From CAZMGT01 sp964565895 (GTDB taxonomy: Bacteria; Armatimonadota; Zipacnadia; UBA1398; CAZMGT01): a stretch of 64,000 nt of DNA. Both the position numbers and the translations under genes were made by a program. Location of the stretch: assembly GCA_964565895.1 (NCBI GenBank), contig CAZMGT010000007.1, positions 1 to 64,000 on the forward strand, in the 5' to 3' direction. Shown here in pieces: positions 51,364 through 61,056 of this stretch. Under the pieces are notes generated by a model, which worked only from the letters and a program-made list of their open reading frames with translations, ran no database searches and was not told the DNA's origin. The first letter of the stretch is position 1. Each line of letters starts with the position of its first letter.

Positions 51364-53133
51364 ATGAGTGCACATCGGGCAGCGGGAGGTGTTGTATTGC
51401 GCGTGCTGCGCTGGCTCGTTTTGTGCGCCGCGCTTGTTGCCCTAGGCGCGGCGGGGGGCATGGCGCAGCAAAGCGGCCTGCCTCAGGAGACGAAGGAGCA
51501 GCGCGACCGGCGCATGGCCTGGTGGCGCGAGGCGAAGTTTGGCATGTTCATCCACTGGGGTATTTACTCCATCCCCGCGGGGGAGTGGAAGGGTAAGCGC
51601 ATCCCCGGCATTGGGGAGTGGATTATGCACCGCGCGCAGATCCCCGTCGAGGAGTACGAGCAGCTGGCCAAGCAGTTTAACCCGACGAAGTTCGACGCCA
51701 AAGAGTGGGTGCGCATCGCGAAGTCCGCGGGGATGAAGTACATCGTGATTACCAGCAAACATCACGACGGTTTTTGCATGTTCGACTCCAAGCTCACCAC
51801 CTACGACATTGTAGACGCCACGCCGTTTAAGCGCGACGTGCTGAAGGAGCTCGCCGACGAGTGCCACAACCAGGGGATTAAGATCTGCTGGTATCACTCC
51901 ATTTTGGATTGGCACCACCCGGACTACCTCCCCCGGCGCAAGTGGGACAAGCGGCCCACCGAGGGCGCGAACTTCGAGCGCTACTTGAGCTATATGAAGG
52001 GCCAGTTGCGCGAGCTGCTCACCAACTACGGGGAGATCGGCGTGCTCTGGTTCGACGGGGGCTGGGAGCATTCGGCGGAGGAGCTGCACTCCGAGGAGAT
52101 CGTGGCCATGGTGCGCAAGCTCCAGCCGAACATAATCATCAACAACCGCGCGCGCATCCCGCAGGACTTCGACACACCCGAGCAGCGCATTCCCGCTACG
52201 GGAATCCCCGGCCGCGACTGGGAAACGTGCATGACGATGAACAACACCTGGGGCTATAAGTACTACGACAACAACTGGAAGTCCGTCGAGGACCTGATCC
52301 ACAAGCTCGTGGACATCGCGAGCAAGGGCGGGAACTTCCTGCTTAACGTGGGCCCCACGTCGGAGGGCAAGATCCCCGAGCCCAGCGTGGAGCGCCTGCT
52401 CGCCATGGGCCGCTGGATGCGCGCCAACGGCAGCTCCATTTACGGCACGAAGGCCAGCCCGTTCCGCTCGCTGCCCTTCGATGGCCGGTGCACGCGCAAA
52501 GAGCGGCGGCTTTATCTGCACGTGTTCACCTGGCCCGACAAGCCCATCGTCCTGGAGCGGCTGAAGAGCAGGGTTATCGGGGCGCGCCTGCTCGCCACGA
52601 AGATGGCCCTGAAGTTTACCCAGGAGGGCGACAAGCTGACCATCTACCTCCCGCCCGAGCCCCCTGACCCGATCGACAGCGTCATCGTTCTGCGCTTGGC
52701 CGAGCCCGTTGCCGTGGACTATTCCATCCACCCCGCGGCCGACGGGACGATTACCCTGCTCGCCAGCGAGGCGGCCATCCACGGCACGGCGGCGAAGTTC
52801 GAGACAAAGTACGACAAGCTGGGAAACATTGGCTTTTGGACAAATCCCGAGGATTGGGTGAGCTGGGAGGTTTCCGTCCGCAAGCTGCAGCGCTATGAGG
52901 TTGTCGTCTTTCAAGCGTGTCCTCCCGCGGAGAGCATCTACGTCGTGGAAGTTGACGGCAAGCGCCTGCTCGCCAAGGTCAAAAAGACGAAGGATTGGGG
53001 GACGTTTGTCCCCGTTACCGTGGGGCGGGTGACTCTCGTCCCGGGCAAGCACACTGTGGCCGTGCACCCCGTGCGTCTTGCCGCAAACGCGTTGATGAAC
53101 CTGCAACAGGTCGTGTTTAAGCCCATTCCCTAG
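51364..53133 (+). CDS. Secreted alpha-L-fucosidase (GH29)
   Basis: A 589-residue protein. After a signal peptide (LVLCAALVALGAAGG), the GH29 catalytic domain opens with WWREAKFGMFIHWGIYSIPAGEW. The active-site HHDGF (133-137) and nucleophile Asp231 (GVLWFDGGW) are present, as is GGNFLLNVGPTSEGKIP. A C-terminal beta-sandwich region (about 380-589) completes it. It removes terminal fucose from glycans. ATG 51364 follows AGAGGGTGAGC; a GTG at 51340 is less likely. It is followed 56 bases later by a second copy. Confidence 0.93.
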   Translation: MSAHRAAGGVVLRVLRWLVLCAALVALGAAGGMAQQSGLPQETKEQRDRRMAWWREAKFGMFIHWGIYSIPAGEWKGKRIPGIGEWIMHRAQIPVEEYEQLAKQFNPTKFDAKEWVRIAKSAGMKYIVITSKHHDGFCMFDSKLTTYDIVDATPFKRDVLKELADECHNQGIKICWYHSILDWHHPDYLPRRKWDKRPTEGANFERYLSYMKGQLRELLTNYGEIGVLWFDGGWEHSAEELHSEEIVAMVRKLQPNIIINNRARIPQDFDTPEQRIPATGIPGRDWETCMTMNNTWGYKYYDNNWKSVEDLIHKLVDIASKGGNFLLNVGPTSEGKIPEPSVERLLAMGRWMRANGSSIYGTKASPFRSLPFDGRCTRKERRLYLHVFTWPDKPIVLERLKSRVIGARLLATKMALKFTQEGDKLTIYLPPEPPDPIDSVIVLRLAEPVAVDYSIHPAADGTITLLASEAAIHGTAAKFETKYDKLGNIGFWTNPEDWVSWEVSVRKLQRYEVVVFQACPPAESIYVVEVDGKRLLAKVKKTKDWGTFVPVTVGRVTLVPGKHTVAVHPVRLAANALMNLQQVVFKPIP

Positions 53134-53189
53134 CGCGGGGCGCGCTGCGCCGGCACACGGCGCTGGCACAGAGAAGGGAGAGGTGTTCC

Positions 53190-54944
53190 ATGGCTGCACG
53201 GCGGCCTGCGAGCGTTGTTTTTGCCTGGCTCGCCTTGCTGATCGCTCTCGTCTGCTCGGGCGGTTTCGCCGCGCCGGCGGCCTTGCCCCAAGAGAGCAAG
53301 GAGCAAAAGGACCGGCGCATGGCGTGGTGGCGCGAGGCGAAGTTTGGCATGTTCATCCACTGGGGGCTATATGCCATTCCCGCGGGCGAGTGGAAGGGCG
53401 AGCGCATCCCCGGCATCGGCGAGTGGATAATGTTTCGCGCGAAGATCCCCGTCAAGGAGTACGAACAGCTAGCGAAGCGCTTTAACCCAACGAAGTTCGA
53501 CGCCGACGCCTGGGTGCGCCTGGCCAAGACGGCGGGGATGAAATACATCGTCATTACCGCCAAGCACCACGATGGGTTCTCGATGTTTGACTCTAAGGTG
53601 ACGACGTACGACATCGTCGACGCCACGCCGTTCAAACGCGACCCCATGGCGGAACTCGCCCGGGCCTGCCGCAAGCACGGGATTAAGCTTTGCTTTTACT
53701 ACTCGCACGCGCGCGACTGGCACGAGCCAGACGCCTACGACAACACCTGGGACTTTCCTTCACAAGAGCGCGACTTCGAGGGCTACCTGCGGCGCAAGGC
53801 CATGCCCCAGGTGCGCGAGCTGCTTACCCAATACGGCCCGATCGGGATAATTTGGTTCGACACGCCGATTCATCTTACGGAGGAGCAGTCGGCGCGGTTT
53901 GTCGCGCTGGTGCGCAAGCTCCAGCCAAACTGCCTGGTCAGCGGGCGCGTGGGCCACGGCCTGGGCGACTACCGCCAAATGGGCGACAACCGCATCCCGT
54001 CCACCGTCGTCCCCGGCGACTGGGAGACGCCGGCGACGATGAACGACACCTGGGGTTACAAGTACTACGATAATAATTGGAAGTCGCCGGAGCGCCTCAT
54101 CCGCCTGCTCGTGGACATCGTAAGCAAAGGGGGAAACTACCTGCTCAACGTGGGGCCTACGGCGGAGGGCGAGATCCCCCAGCCCAGCGTGGAGCGGCTG
54201 ATTGCTGTAGGCCGGTGGATGCGCGTCAATTGCAGCTCGATCTACGGCACGGAGCCCTCGCCGTTTGTCGATCTTCCGTTCGACGGCCGCTGCACACGGA
54301 GGGGCAACCGGCTGTACTTGCACGTTTTCACCTGGCCCAACGGCCCGCTCGTGCTGGATAATATCTCTTCGCCCGTGGCCGAGGTGCGACTGCTCGCGAA
54401 CAAGCGCGCGCTGAAATTCGACCAGCAGGGGAGCAAGCTCACCATCTACCTCCCCAACGAGCCGCCGGACCCCATCGACAGCGTTGTCGTTGTCCAGCTC
54501 GCGGGGCCGCTTGAGGTAGACTACTCGCTCAAGCCCCGGGCCGACGGCTCGCTCGTCCTCCCCGCGGCGCGGGCCACCGTCCATGGGCGCACGGCCCGCG
54601 CGGAGCAGAAATACGGCAGGGTTACCAACATCGGCTTCTGGAACAACCCCAGGGATTGGGTGAGCTGGGAGATCACCATCCCCCGCCAGGCGCGCTATAG
54701 GGTTTTCGTTTCCCTCGCCTGCCCCAACTCAGTCGCCGGGAGCAGCTATGCCATCGAAGTTGCCGGCAAACGCCTTCTGGCCAAGGTTCCGGGCACGGGC
54801 GGCTGGGACAGGTTCGCCAAGTTCTCCGTGGGCGAAATTAAGATACCCGCGGGCAAGCACCTGCTTGCCGTAAAGCCCGTGCGCCTGGCGGGCTCGGCGC
54901 TGATGAACCTGGAGAGCGTAACGCTTAAGCCGGTGGGCAAGTGA
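53190..54944 (+). CDS. Secreted alpha-L-fucosidase (GH29), tandem paralogue
   Basis: A 584-residue protein arising from tandem duplication of the preceding gene; long stretches such as RRMAWWREAKFGMFIHWG are identical. The signal is FAWLALLIALVCSG. The nucleophile Asp224 sits in IIWFDTP rather than WFDGG, and residues 180-200 (EPDAYDNTWDF) differ strongly from the first copy, so linkage specificity may differ. ATG 53190 follows AAGGGAGAGG. It is convergent with the PASTA kinase gene. Confidence 0.93.
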   Translation: MAARRPASVVFAWLALLIALVCSGGFAAPAALPQESKEQKDRRMAWWREAKFGMFIHWGLYAIPAGEWKGERIPGIGEWIMFRAKIPVKEYEQLAKRFNPTKFDADAWVRLAKTAGMKYIVITAKHHDGFSMFDSKVTTYDIVDATPFKRDPMAELARACRKHGIKLCFYYSHARDWHEPDAYDNTWDFPSQERDFEGYLRRKAMPQVRELLTQYGPIGIIWFDTPIHLTEEQSARFVALVRKLQPNCLVSGRVGHGLGDYRQMGDNRIPSTVVPGDWETPATMNDTWGYKYYDNNWKSPERLIRLLVDIVSKGGNYLLNVGPTAEGEIPQPSVERLIAVGRWMRVNCSSIYGTEPSPFVDLPFDGRCTRRGNRLYLHVFTWPNGPLVLDNISSPVAEVRLLANKRALKFDQQGSKLTIYLPNEPPDPIDSVVVVQLAGPLEVDYSLKPRADGSLVLPAARATVHGRTARAEQKYGRVTNIGFWNNPRDWVSWEITIPRQARYRVFVSLACPNSVAGSSYAIEVAGKRLLAKVPGTGGWDRFAKFSVGEIKIPAGKHLLAVKPVRLAGSALMNLESVTLKPVGK

Positions 54945-54982
54945 GAAACGCGCGCCGGGGGCGCAACAGCGGCCCGGCCTCG

Positions 54983-56854
54983 CTATTGAAATTCCGCGCG
55001 GCGAACCTCGTTGCCGTCCACGGTAACGACGAGGGTCGCCGGGCCTGTGCGCTCGAACTGCTCGCTGATCTTCCGCCCGCCATCGAGGACCTTGTCGAAC
55101 ACCACGCGCTCGCCCTCGCCGTCGGACACGGTGATCTCTACGTGATAGGGCTCGCCGGAGTCGCGCTCGGGAAGGTCCACGGAGACGACGATGGGGGCGT
55201 CCTCCTCGTCCGCGGCCTCGCCCAGGTGAGCTTCGACGTTAACCTCCTCCGGGACAAGCGGCGGGGGCGAGGGGCGGGTCACCTCGGGCGTGGGCGTAAC
55301 CTCGGGCGTGGGGGTGGCCTCTGCTTCCGGCCCCGTGCCCACGTACAGGGTTACCGTGGCCCCCGGGGCGACCTCGCTGCCCACGGGCGGCACCGTGCGC
55401 AGGACAAGCCCCAGCTCCTCCTCGGTGCTCTCCTCTTCCCTCTCCTCAACCTCAAGGCCCAAGTCGGCCAAGCGCTGGCGGGCCTCCGGCGCCTCAAGCC
55501 CCACGACATCGGGCACGGGCACGCGTTCTTCCTCAAGCGCGGACACGGTAAGCGTAATCGTCGTATCCAGGGGGACGATGGACCCCGCCGCAGGCTCCTG
55601 GCGCAGGACCATGTCCGGCCGGCCCGGCGGCGGCACATATTCCACCTGGGGCTGGATGCGGCTGTCGTCGAACCCCAGCGAGAGCAGGCGCGAGCGCGCC
55701 TCGGAGAAGCTCAGCCCGACGAGCGAGGGGACGACCACTGTCGCCGGCGTCGGCGTGGGCGTCGCCTCGGCGACGATCTCGCTCGCCCTGTTGCGGTAAT
55801 AGCCGACGACGATTACCCCGGCGATGGCCACAATTACCGTGACGAACAGCAACACCCATGTCGCCGGCGAAAACAGCGGCTCTTCCTCATACTCCTCCGC
55901 GGCGGGGCGGCGCCTGCGCACGACCGTCGCCGGGGGCTCGGCCCCCGCGGGCGGCTGAAACACGCGCGTGGCGTCGTCGACACCGGCGCGCTCCGCGGCG
56001 GCCGCTCGCGGCTGCGCGGCCCTTAGCTCCTCGCGCGCGGCGCGCAGCTCGGCGAGCATGTCGCTCGCGCTGAGATAGCGCTGCGCGGGCGGCTTGGCCA
56101 GCGCGCGCTCGATTATCCGGACCACCGACGTGGGGATCATCGGGTTGTGCATGCGCGGCGGAGGAACGGGCTCCTGAATGTGCTGCGCGGCGATCTGCTC
56201 CGCCGTCTCCCCGTCGAAGGGCACCTGGCCGGTAAGCATTTCGTAGAGCACAATGCCCAGCGAGTAAAGGTCGGACTGGGGGCCGACGAGCTCGCCGCGC
56301 GCCTGCTCGGGCGAGACATAGCGCACCGAGCCCACAGCCAGGCCCCTCTCACCCGTTGGCCGCCCGGCAAGCGCCCGCGCGATGCCGAAGTCCACGAGCT
56401 TCACGTGCCCATCGCGCGTGAACATTATGTTGTGGGGCTTGACGTCGCGGTGGATAATTCCGCTTTCGTGGGCATGGCGCAGGGCGTCGCAGACCTCAAT
56501 GGCAATGTCCAGGGCGTCGTCGACGGAAAGCCGGCCCTCGCGGTCCAATCGCTCGCGCAGCGTCCCCCCGCCGAGGTATTCCATGACGATGTAGTGCACG
56601 CCCTGCTCTTCGCCAACGTCGAAGATGCTCGCGATGCCCGGGTGGACGAGGCCCGCCGCGGCGTGCGCCTCGCGCTGAAAGCGCTCGACAAGCTCCGCGT
56701 CGCGGGCGAGCTCCGCGCGGAGGACTTTCACCGCCACGTCGCGCTCCAGCGTGCGGTCGCGCGCGCGATAGACGGTTGCCGCGCCTCCCTCGCCGAGGAG
56801 GTCGAGGATCTCATAGCGCCCCTGGCCCAGGGTCGTCCCGATCATCGTGCACAT
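54983..56854 (-). CDS. Membrane Ser/Thr protein kinase with PASTA repeats
   Basis: A 623-residue protein. The Hanks-type kinase domain (14-270) has GEGGAATVY, Lys43, HRDVKPHN (Asp137) and DFG (155-157). A juxtamembrane segment precedes one transmembrane helix (about 332-352). Outside lie two PASTA domains (373-438, 445-506), a Pro/Thr-rich spacer and a C-terminal beta domain (about 525-623). PASTA kinases sense cell-wall precursors and control division. The gene follows the SEDS-transpeptidase gene by 33 bases, a condensed form of the actinobacterial rodA-pbpA-pknB order. ATG 56845 is an alternative start. Confidence 0.93.
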   Translation of the reverse strand: MCTMIGTTLGQGRYEILDLLGEGGAATVYRARDRTLERDVAVKVLRAELARDAELVERFQREAHAAAGLVHPGIASIFDVGEEQGVHYIVMEYLGGGTLRERLDREGRLSVDDALDIAIEVCDALRHAHESGIIHRDVKPHNIMFTRDGHVKLVDFGIARALAGRPTGERGLAVGSVRYVSPEQARGELVGPQSDLYSLGIVLYEMLTGQVPFDGETAEQIAAQHIQEPVPPPRMHNPMIPTSVVRIIERALAKPPAQRYLSASDMLAELRAAREELRAAQPRAAAAERAGVDDATRVFQPPAGAEPPATVVRRRRPAAEEYEEEPLFSPATWVLLFVTVIVAIAGVIVVGYYRNRASEIVAEATPTPTPATVVVPSLVGLSFSEARSRLLSLGFDDSRIQPQVEYVPPPGRPDMVLRQEPAAGSIVPLDTTITLTVSALEEERVPVPDVVGLEAPEARQRLADLGLEVEEREEESTEEELGLVLRTVPPVGSEVAPGATVTLYVGTGPEAEATPTPEVTPTPEVTRPSPPPLVPEEVNVEAHLGEAADEEDAPIVVSVDLPERDSGEPYHVEITVSDGEGERVVFDKVLDGGRKISEQFERTGPATLVVTVDGNEVRRAEFQ

Positions 56855-56887
56855 TGCTCCCTGCCGCGCGCGGCGCTGCCCCGCCCC

Positions 56888-59566
56888 CTAACGCCCGCGC
56901 GCACCAAGCCAAAACTTCATTAGCTCTCGAGCGATGGGCGCCGCCACGCGGCCCCCCGATCCCCCATGTTCGACGCAAACGGCGACGACGATCTTCGGCC
57001 GTTCCGCGGGGGCGATGCCCACGAACCAGGCGTGCGCCCGGCCGCGCGGGTTCTCCGCCGTTCCCGTCTTGCCGGCCACGGCGACCCCGGCGATCGCCGC
57101 TGCCGCCGCCGTTCCTCCCGGCCGCACCGCGGCGACCATCATCTCGCGCACCTCGCGCGCGGCGCGCGGGGCGATCGGGCGCAGCCACGTCCGCGGGGCG
57201 AAGCTGCGCACCACGGTTCCGTCGGCCTCGCGCACGTCGAGCACGAGCCGCGGCCGAGGGATGCGCCCCTCGTTGGCGATGGCGCAGGCGACGAGCGCCA
57301 ACTGCAGCGGCGTGACGAGCACCTCGCCCTGCCCGAACGAGCTCTCCAGGAGCATCGCCGGGTGCAGCCGCTCGCCCGTGGGCACGCGGCTTGCCGCGGC
57401 CTCGATCTCCAACGGCGGGCGCTCGTTTAGCCCAAACCGCGCGACATAGTGCGAAAAGCGCGCCGCTCCCAGGCGCCGGCCGAGTTTTGCGAAGTATATA
57501 TTGCACGACTGCGCCAGCGCCTGCGTCATATTCAGCTTTCCGTGCCCGCCCGCCTTCCAGCAGCGAATGCGGTCGTCGTCGATGATCTCCTCGCCCGGGC
57601 AGGTGGCCGTGAAATTCTTGTCTACCGCGCGCGAATCAAGCGCCGCTGAGGCGACGAAGATCTTAAAGCTCGACCCGGGCGGATATAGCCCCTGCGTGGC
57701 GCGGTTGACGAGCGGGGCATGCTCCGGGTCGGCGCGCGCCGCGCGCAGGGCGTTGTCGATCTCGTTCGGGTCAAACGTCGGCCACGTGGCCAGACAGAGC
57801 ACATCGCCCGTCTGCGGCTCAAGGGCGACCACCGCCCCCGGCCGCTCCCCGAGAAGCGCGCAGGCCTTGCGCTGCAGCTCAAAGTCGATGCTCAGGCGCA
57901 AATCATAGCCCCGCGCGCGCCTCTCGCGCCGCTTCACGACGTCAACGATGCCCCCGGAGGGCCGGTTCAGCCCGAGCAGGTAGCCCCCAAAGCTCGCCTC
58001 GACCCCCGCCGAGCCAAACCGCCGATCGTGGTAGCCGATGACGTGCGCGAGCAGCGGGCCGGCGAGGTAACGCCGCGGCGCGCCCGGACCCGCGCTTTGG
58101 GCAAGCACGCGGCCCGCGCGATCGAGGATCGACCCGCGTTGGATTTGCTGCTCCACGGCGAACAGGCGCGGGTTGCGGGGGTCGAAATTAAGCTGCTCCG
58201 CGCGGCACACCGCCCAGTAGCCCTGCCAGGGGACGAGGAAGAGAAGCACCCCGGCAAGCGCCGCGGCAATGCCCAACACCGCCCCGCTTGCAGAGGGCGC
58301 GCGGGCTGCCTTTAGCGCGGGCGTCGCCGAAATGCGCAGCAATATCCCCACGGCAATGCTGCTCATTACGATGCTCGAGCCGCCATAGCTCAAAAACGGC
58401 AGCGTTACGCCGGTCAGCGGAAGGAGCTTGGTTACCCCGGCGATGATCACCAGCGCTTGAACGCCTAAGCTTGCCGCCAAACCCACGGCGAGAAGCGAGA
58501 GAAAGTCGTCGCGCGTGCGCGCGCCCGCCGCTGCCCCGCGGAGCACGATAATGACGAATGCGATAACCACCGCCGCGCCGCCGAGCAGCCCAAGCTCCTC
58601 GGCGACCGCGGAAAAGACGAAATCCGTGGCCACCTCGGGAACCGCTGTGGGCAGGCCCCGGCCCACGCCTGTCCCCACGATCCCCCCTTGCGCTACAGCA
58701 TAGAGCGACTGAATGATTTGCATCCCGTCGCCCGTGGGGTCGGCCCAGGGGTTGAGCCACATTTGCATCCGCGTGCGCACATGGGGGAAGGCGTGGGAGA
58801 TGGCCCAGGCCCCCGCGGCGAACATGGCCAGGCCCGCGCCGCTCAGGCTCCACCGGTTCGTCGCCGCGTGCAGCACGACGAGGAATACGCAAAACAAAAG
58901 CAGGGCGCAGCCCAAGTCGCGCTGGAAGATGACGAGCAGTAGGCTCGCTGCCCACATTGCGACAAGCGGCCCCAAATGTCGCGGATGGGGCAGGGGCAGG
59001 CCGAAAATGCGGTCCGTCCACCGCGCGAGAACCTCGCGCCGCTGGCTGAGATAGCCCGCGAGAAATACGCACAGCAGGACCTTCGCCGCCTCTGAGGGTT
59101 GATATGTCAGCGGGCCGAGAGGCAACCACAGCCGCGCCCCCCCGCGCCCGGAGCCGAAGACGATCGTCGCGAGCATGAGCAGGGCCGCCGCCGTTCCGCA
59201 GACATAGGCGTAGCTCTCCAGCTTGCGCGGGCGCCCCAGGGCGAGGGCCGTCCCCACGCACAGCGCCAGGCCAAGCACCGCCCAAATGAGCTGTCGCGCC
59301 CCGCGCACAGGGTCTAGCCGCGCAACGACAACTATGGAAAGACCGAGGAGCAGTACGACGCACGCGTAAAGCGCATGGTCGGCCTGGGGGAGCCGCCAAA
59401 CAAGAACAACAAAGCAGACCACCGCGGCCGCTGCGAACAGGGTTGGAGCAAACAGCGCCTCGCTCAGCGCGAGGCCCCCGTTTAGCGCATAGGAGACGCC
59501 GGCGAGGACGGAGCCGGCGAGAGCGAGCGCAAGCAACGCCGCCGAGCCCCCAGCCCGAGCGTTCAC
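56888..59566 (-). CDS. SEDS glycosyltransferase (FtsW/RodA) fused to class B penicillin-binding protein
   Basis: An 892-residue fusion. Residues about 10-415 are a polytopic SEDS domain with WLNPWADPTGDG (catalytic Asp276) and LTGVTLPFLSYGGSS. A linker with another hydrophobic helix (about 430-448) leads to RGSILDRAGRVLA and a penicillin-binding transpeptidase with SxxK (S632, K635), SCN (S687, N689) and KTG (K833). Normally these are two interacting proteins for glycan polymerisation and crosslinking. The GTG start at 59566 has GAGGTGGGAG well spaced; GTG 59575 is an alternative. It lies 12 bases after the M16 protease stop. Confidence 0.92.
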   Translation of the reverse strand: MNARAGGSAALLALALAGSVLAGVSYALNGGLALSEALFAPTLFAAAAVVCFVVLVWRLPQADHALYACVVLLLGLSIVVVARLDPVRGARQLIWAVLGLALCVGTALALGRPRKLESYAYVCGTAAALLMLATIVFGSGRGGARLWLPLGPLTYQPSEAAKVLLCVFLAGYLSQRREVLARWTDRIFGLPLPHPRHLGPLVAMWAASLLLVIFQRDLGCALLLFCVFLVVLHAATNRWSLSGAGLAMFAAGAWAISHAFPHVRTRMQMWLNPWADPTGDGMQIIQSLYAVAQGGIVGTGVGRGLPTAVPEVATDFVFSAVAEELGLLGGAAVVIAFVIIVLRGAAAGARTRDDFLSLLAVGLAASLGVQALVIIAGVTKLLPLTGVTLPFLSYGGSSIVMSSIAVGILLRISATPALKAARAPSASGAVLGIAAALAGVLLFLVPWQGYWAVCRAEQLNFDPRNPRLFAVEQQIQRGSILDRAGRVLAQSAGPGAPRRYLAGPLLAHVIGYHDRRFGSAGVEASFGGYLLGLNRPSGGIVDVVKRRERRARGYDLRLSIDFELQRKACALLGERPGAVVALEPQTGDVLCLATWPTFDPNEIDNALRAARADPEHAPLVNRATQGLYPPGSSFKIFVASAALDSRAVDKNFTATCPGEEIIDDDRIRCWKAGGHGKLNMTQALAQSCNIYFAKLGRRLGAARFSHYVARFGLNERPPLEIEAAASRVPTGERLHPAMLLESSFGQGEVLVTPLQLALVACAIANEGRIPRPRLVLDVREADGTVVRSFAPRTWLRPIAPRAAREVREMMVAAVRPGGTAAAAAIAGVAVAGKTGTAENPRGRAHAWFVGIAPAERPKIVVAVCVEHGGSGGRVAAPIARELMKFWLGARGR

Positions 59567-59578
59567 CGCTCCCACCTC

Positions 59579-60922
59579 TCAGTCCGCAGCAGCGAGCTCA
59601 ACGCAGGGCGCCCCCGTGGCCTCGCGGAGGAGGTCGACAAGCTCCTCGGGCACCGGCCCCACGCACAACGCGGTCATCTGCTCGCGGCGCAAAATGGCGG
59701 CCGCCGCCCGCGCCACGTCATCGGCGGAGATGGCCCTCATCCGCGCGATCTCTGCCTCCACGGTGTGCGGCGCGTCCTCGGGAAAATACGTCTCCAGCCA
59801 CGAGATGTGGTTGGCCAGACCGGCGGGGTCGTCGAGCAGGTATTCCAGCGCGCAGCACTGGCAGCGCTGCGCGCGGGCGAGCTCCTCGGGGTGGGGGCCG
59901 GCGCGCGCCAGCTCCTCCACGTGCCCCAGGATGCGCTCAACAACCTCGGTGATGCGCTCCGGCGGGGCAAGAGCTTCGACCTCGAGGAGGGTGCTCCCTG
60001 CGTAGCCCTCGACGCTGCTGCCCACGGAGTAGGCCAGCCCGCGCTCCTCGCGAATGTCCACAAACAGCCGCGAGTCGCACCCCTGGCCGAGGATGCTGTT
60101 CAGCAGGTCGCACGCGGCGGCCATTTTCGATGTTGGGCAACGCGCGGGAAAGCTCAGCAAAACCTCGCACTGCTGCCGCGCGCAGCGGTGGACGACAACC
60201 CCCTCGCCCCGCGCACGCGGCCCGCGCGCCCGGGGGCCGTTCGCCGGCGCGTCGCCCATCGCGCGCAGCTCTGCCGCGCGGGCTAGGGCTTCCTCCGGCG
60301 CGAACCTTCCTGCGATGCACAACACGGCGTTGGCCGGGCCGTAATATCGCCGCGCGTGCTCGGCCATCTCTTCCCCGGTGATCGCCTCCACGCTGGCCAG
60401 CGTGCCCACGATCGCCGCGTTGCCCTCCCAGCGGCAGAGGACAAAGTCCCGGCGCAGGCGCTCCAGCGCCTCCCATTCCTCCAGCTCCTCGCGCACCTCG
60501 CCCAAAACCACCGTGCGCTCCGTGGCCAGCGCTTGCTCGTCGAAACGCGGGTGGTTTAACGCGTCGAGGAAAATGTCCATTCCCCGCGAGAAACCGTCGC
60601 CGTGCATGCTGATGAGAAACTTCGTATCCTCAAGCCCCGTCGACGCCTGAAACTCGCCGCCCACCTCGGCCAGCGCGCGATTGCGTTTCGCCGGCGTGTC
60701 GAACGTCCGCCCTCCGCGGAACAGCATGTGCTCGATAAAGTGCGCCAGGCCCTCGCGCCCCGGCGGGTCGTCGCGCGCGCCGACGCGCAGGCGCAGCGCG
60801 GCGCTTGCCGAACGCACCGAGGGGTTGGGAAACAGCGCCACGACCAGCCCGCTGTCGAGGACAACGCGCCGGGCGTCGCCGGGCGGAGAGAGTGAAGCGG
60901 CGCTCGCGGATTCGTCGGTCAT
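59579..60922 (-). CDS. M16-family zinc metallopeptidase
   Basis: A 447-residue protease without a signal peptide. The inverted zinc motif HFIEH (H61, E64, H65) and distal ligand E142 (GEVREELEE) are intact. The second M16 domain includes EERGLAYSVGSSVEGY. Such enzymes degrade signal or transit-like peptides or process small proteins. The start ATG 60922 has GGAG nearby; the frame is open further upstream but without family character. It is first in an operon with the wall-synthesis fusion and PASTA kinase. Confidence 0.92.
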   Translation of the reverse strand: MTDESASAASLSPPGDARRVVLDSGLVVALFPNPSVRSASAALRLRVGARDDPPGREGLAHFIEHMLFRGGRTFDTPAKRNRALAEVGGEFQASTGLEDTKFLISMHGDGFSRGMDIFLDALNHPRFDEQALATERTVVLGEVREELEEWEALERLRRDFVLCRWEGNAAIVGTLASVEAITGEEMAEHARRYYGPANAVLCIAGRFAPEEALARAAELRAMGDAPANGPRARGPRARGEGVVVHRCARQQCEVLLSFPARCPTSKMAAACDLLNSILGQGCDSRLFVDIREERGLAYSVGSSVEGYAGSTLLEVEALAPPERITEVVERILGHVEELARAGPHPEELARAQRCQCCALEYLLDDPAGLANHISWLETYFPEDAPHTVEAEIARMRAISADDVARAAAAILRREQMTALCVGPVPEELVDLLREATGAPCVELAAAD

Positions 60923-60988
60923 GGGCGCTCCGGAAAGAAAAGGGGTTCTTGCGCAGCTCGCCGCTTGCCGCTGCGGGCGCGCGGCAGG

Positions 60989-61017
60989 ATTGTACCGCCC
61001 TCGCTCGGCCCGCGCAA
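60989..61017 (-). promoter_or_regulatory. Predicted sigma-70-type promoter of the M16/SEDS-PBP/kinase operon
   Basis: On the minus strand TTGCGC (61012-61017), a 17-base spacer and TACAAT (60989-60994), 67 bases before the ATG at 60922. This is one of the two best two-box promoters seen in the window. Confidence 0.5.
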
Positions 61018-61056
61018 GTCGCCGCTGGTCCGATCTGCGCTGCGCGGCCTCTGCGC

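Noticed and set aside
51442..53199. A 585-codon minus-strand frame opposite the first fucosidase
   Set aside because: Antisense shadow of a clear GH29 gene with signal peptide and catalytic residues.
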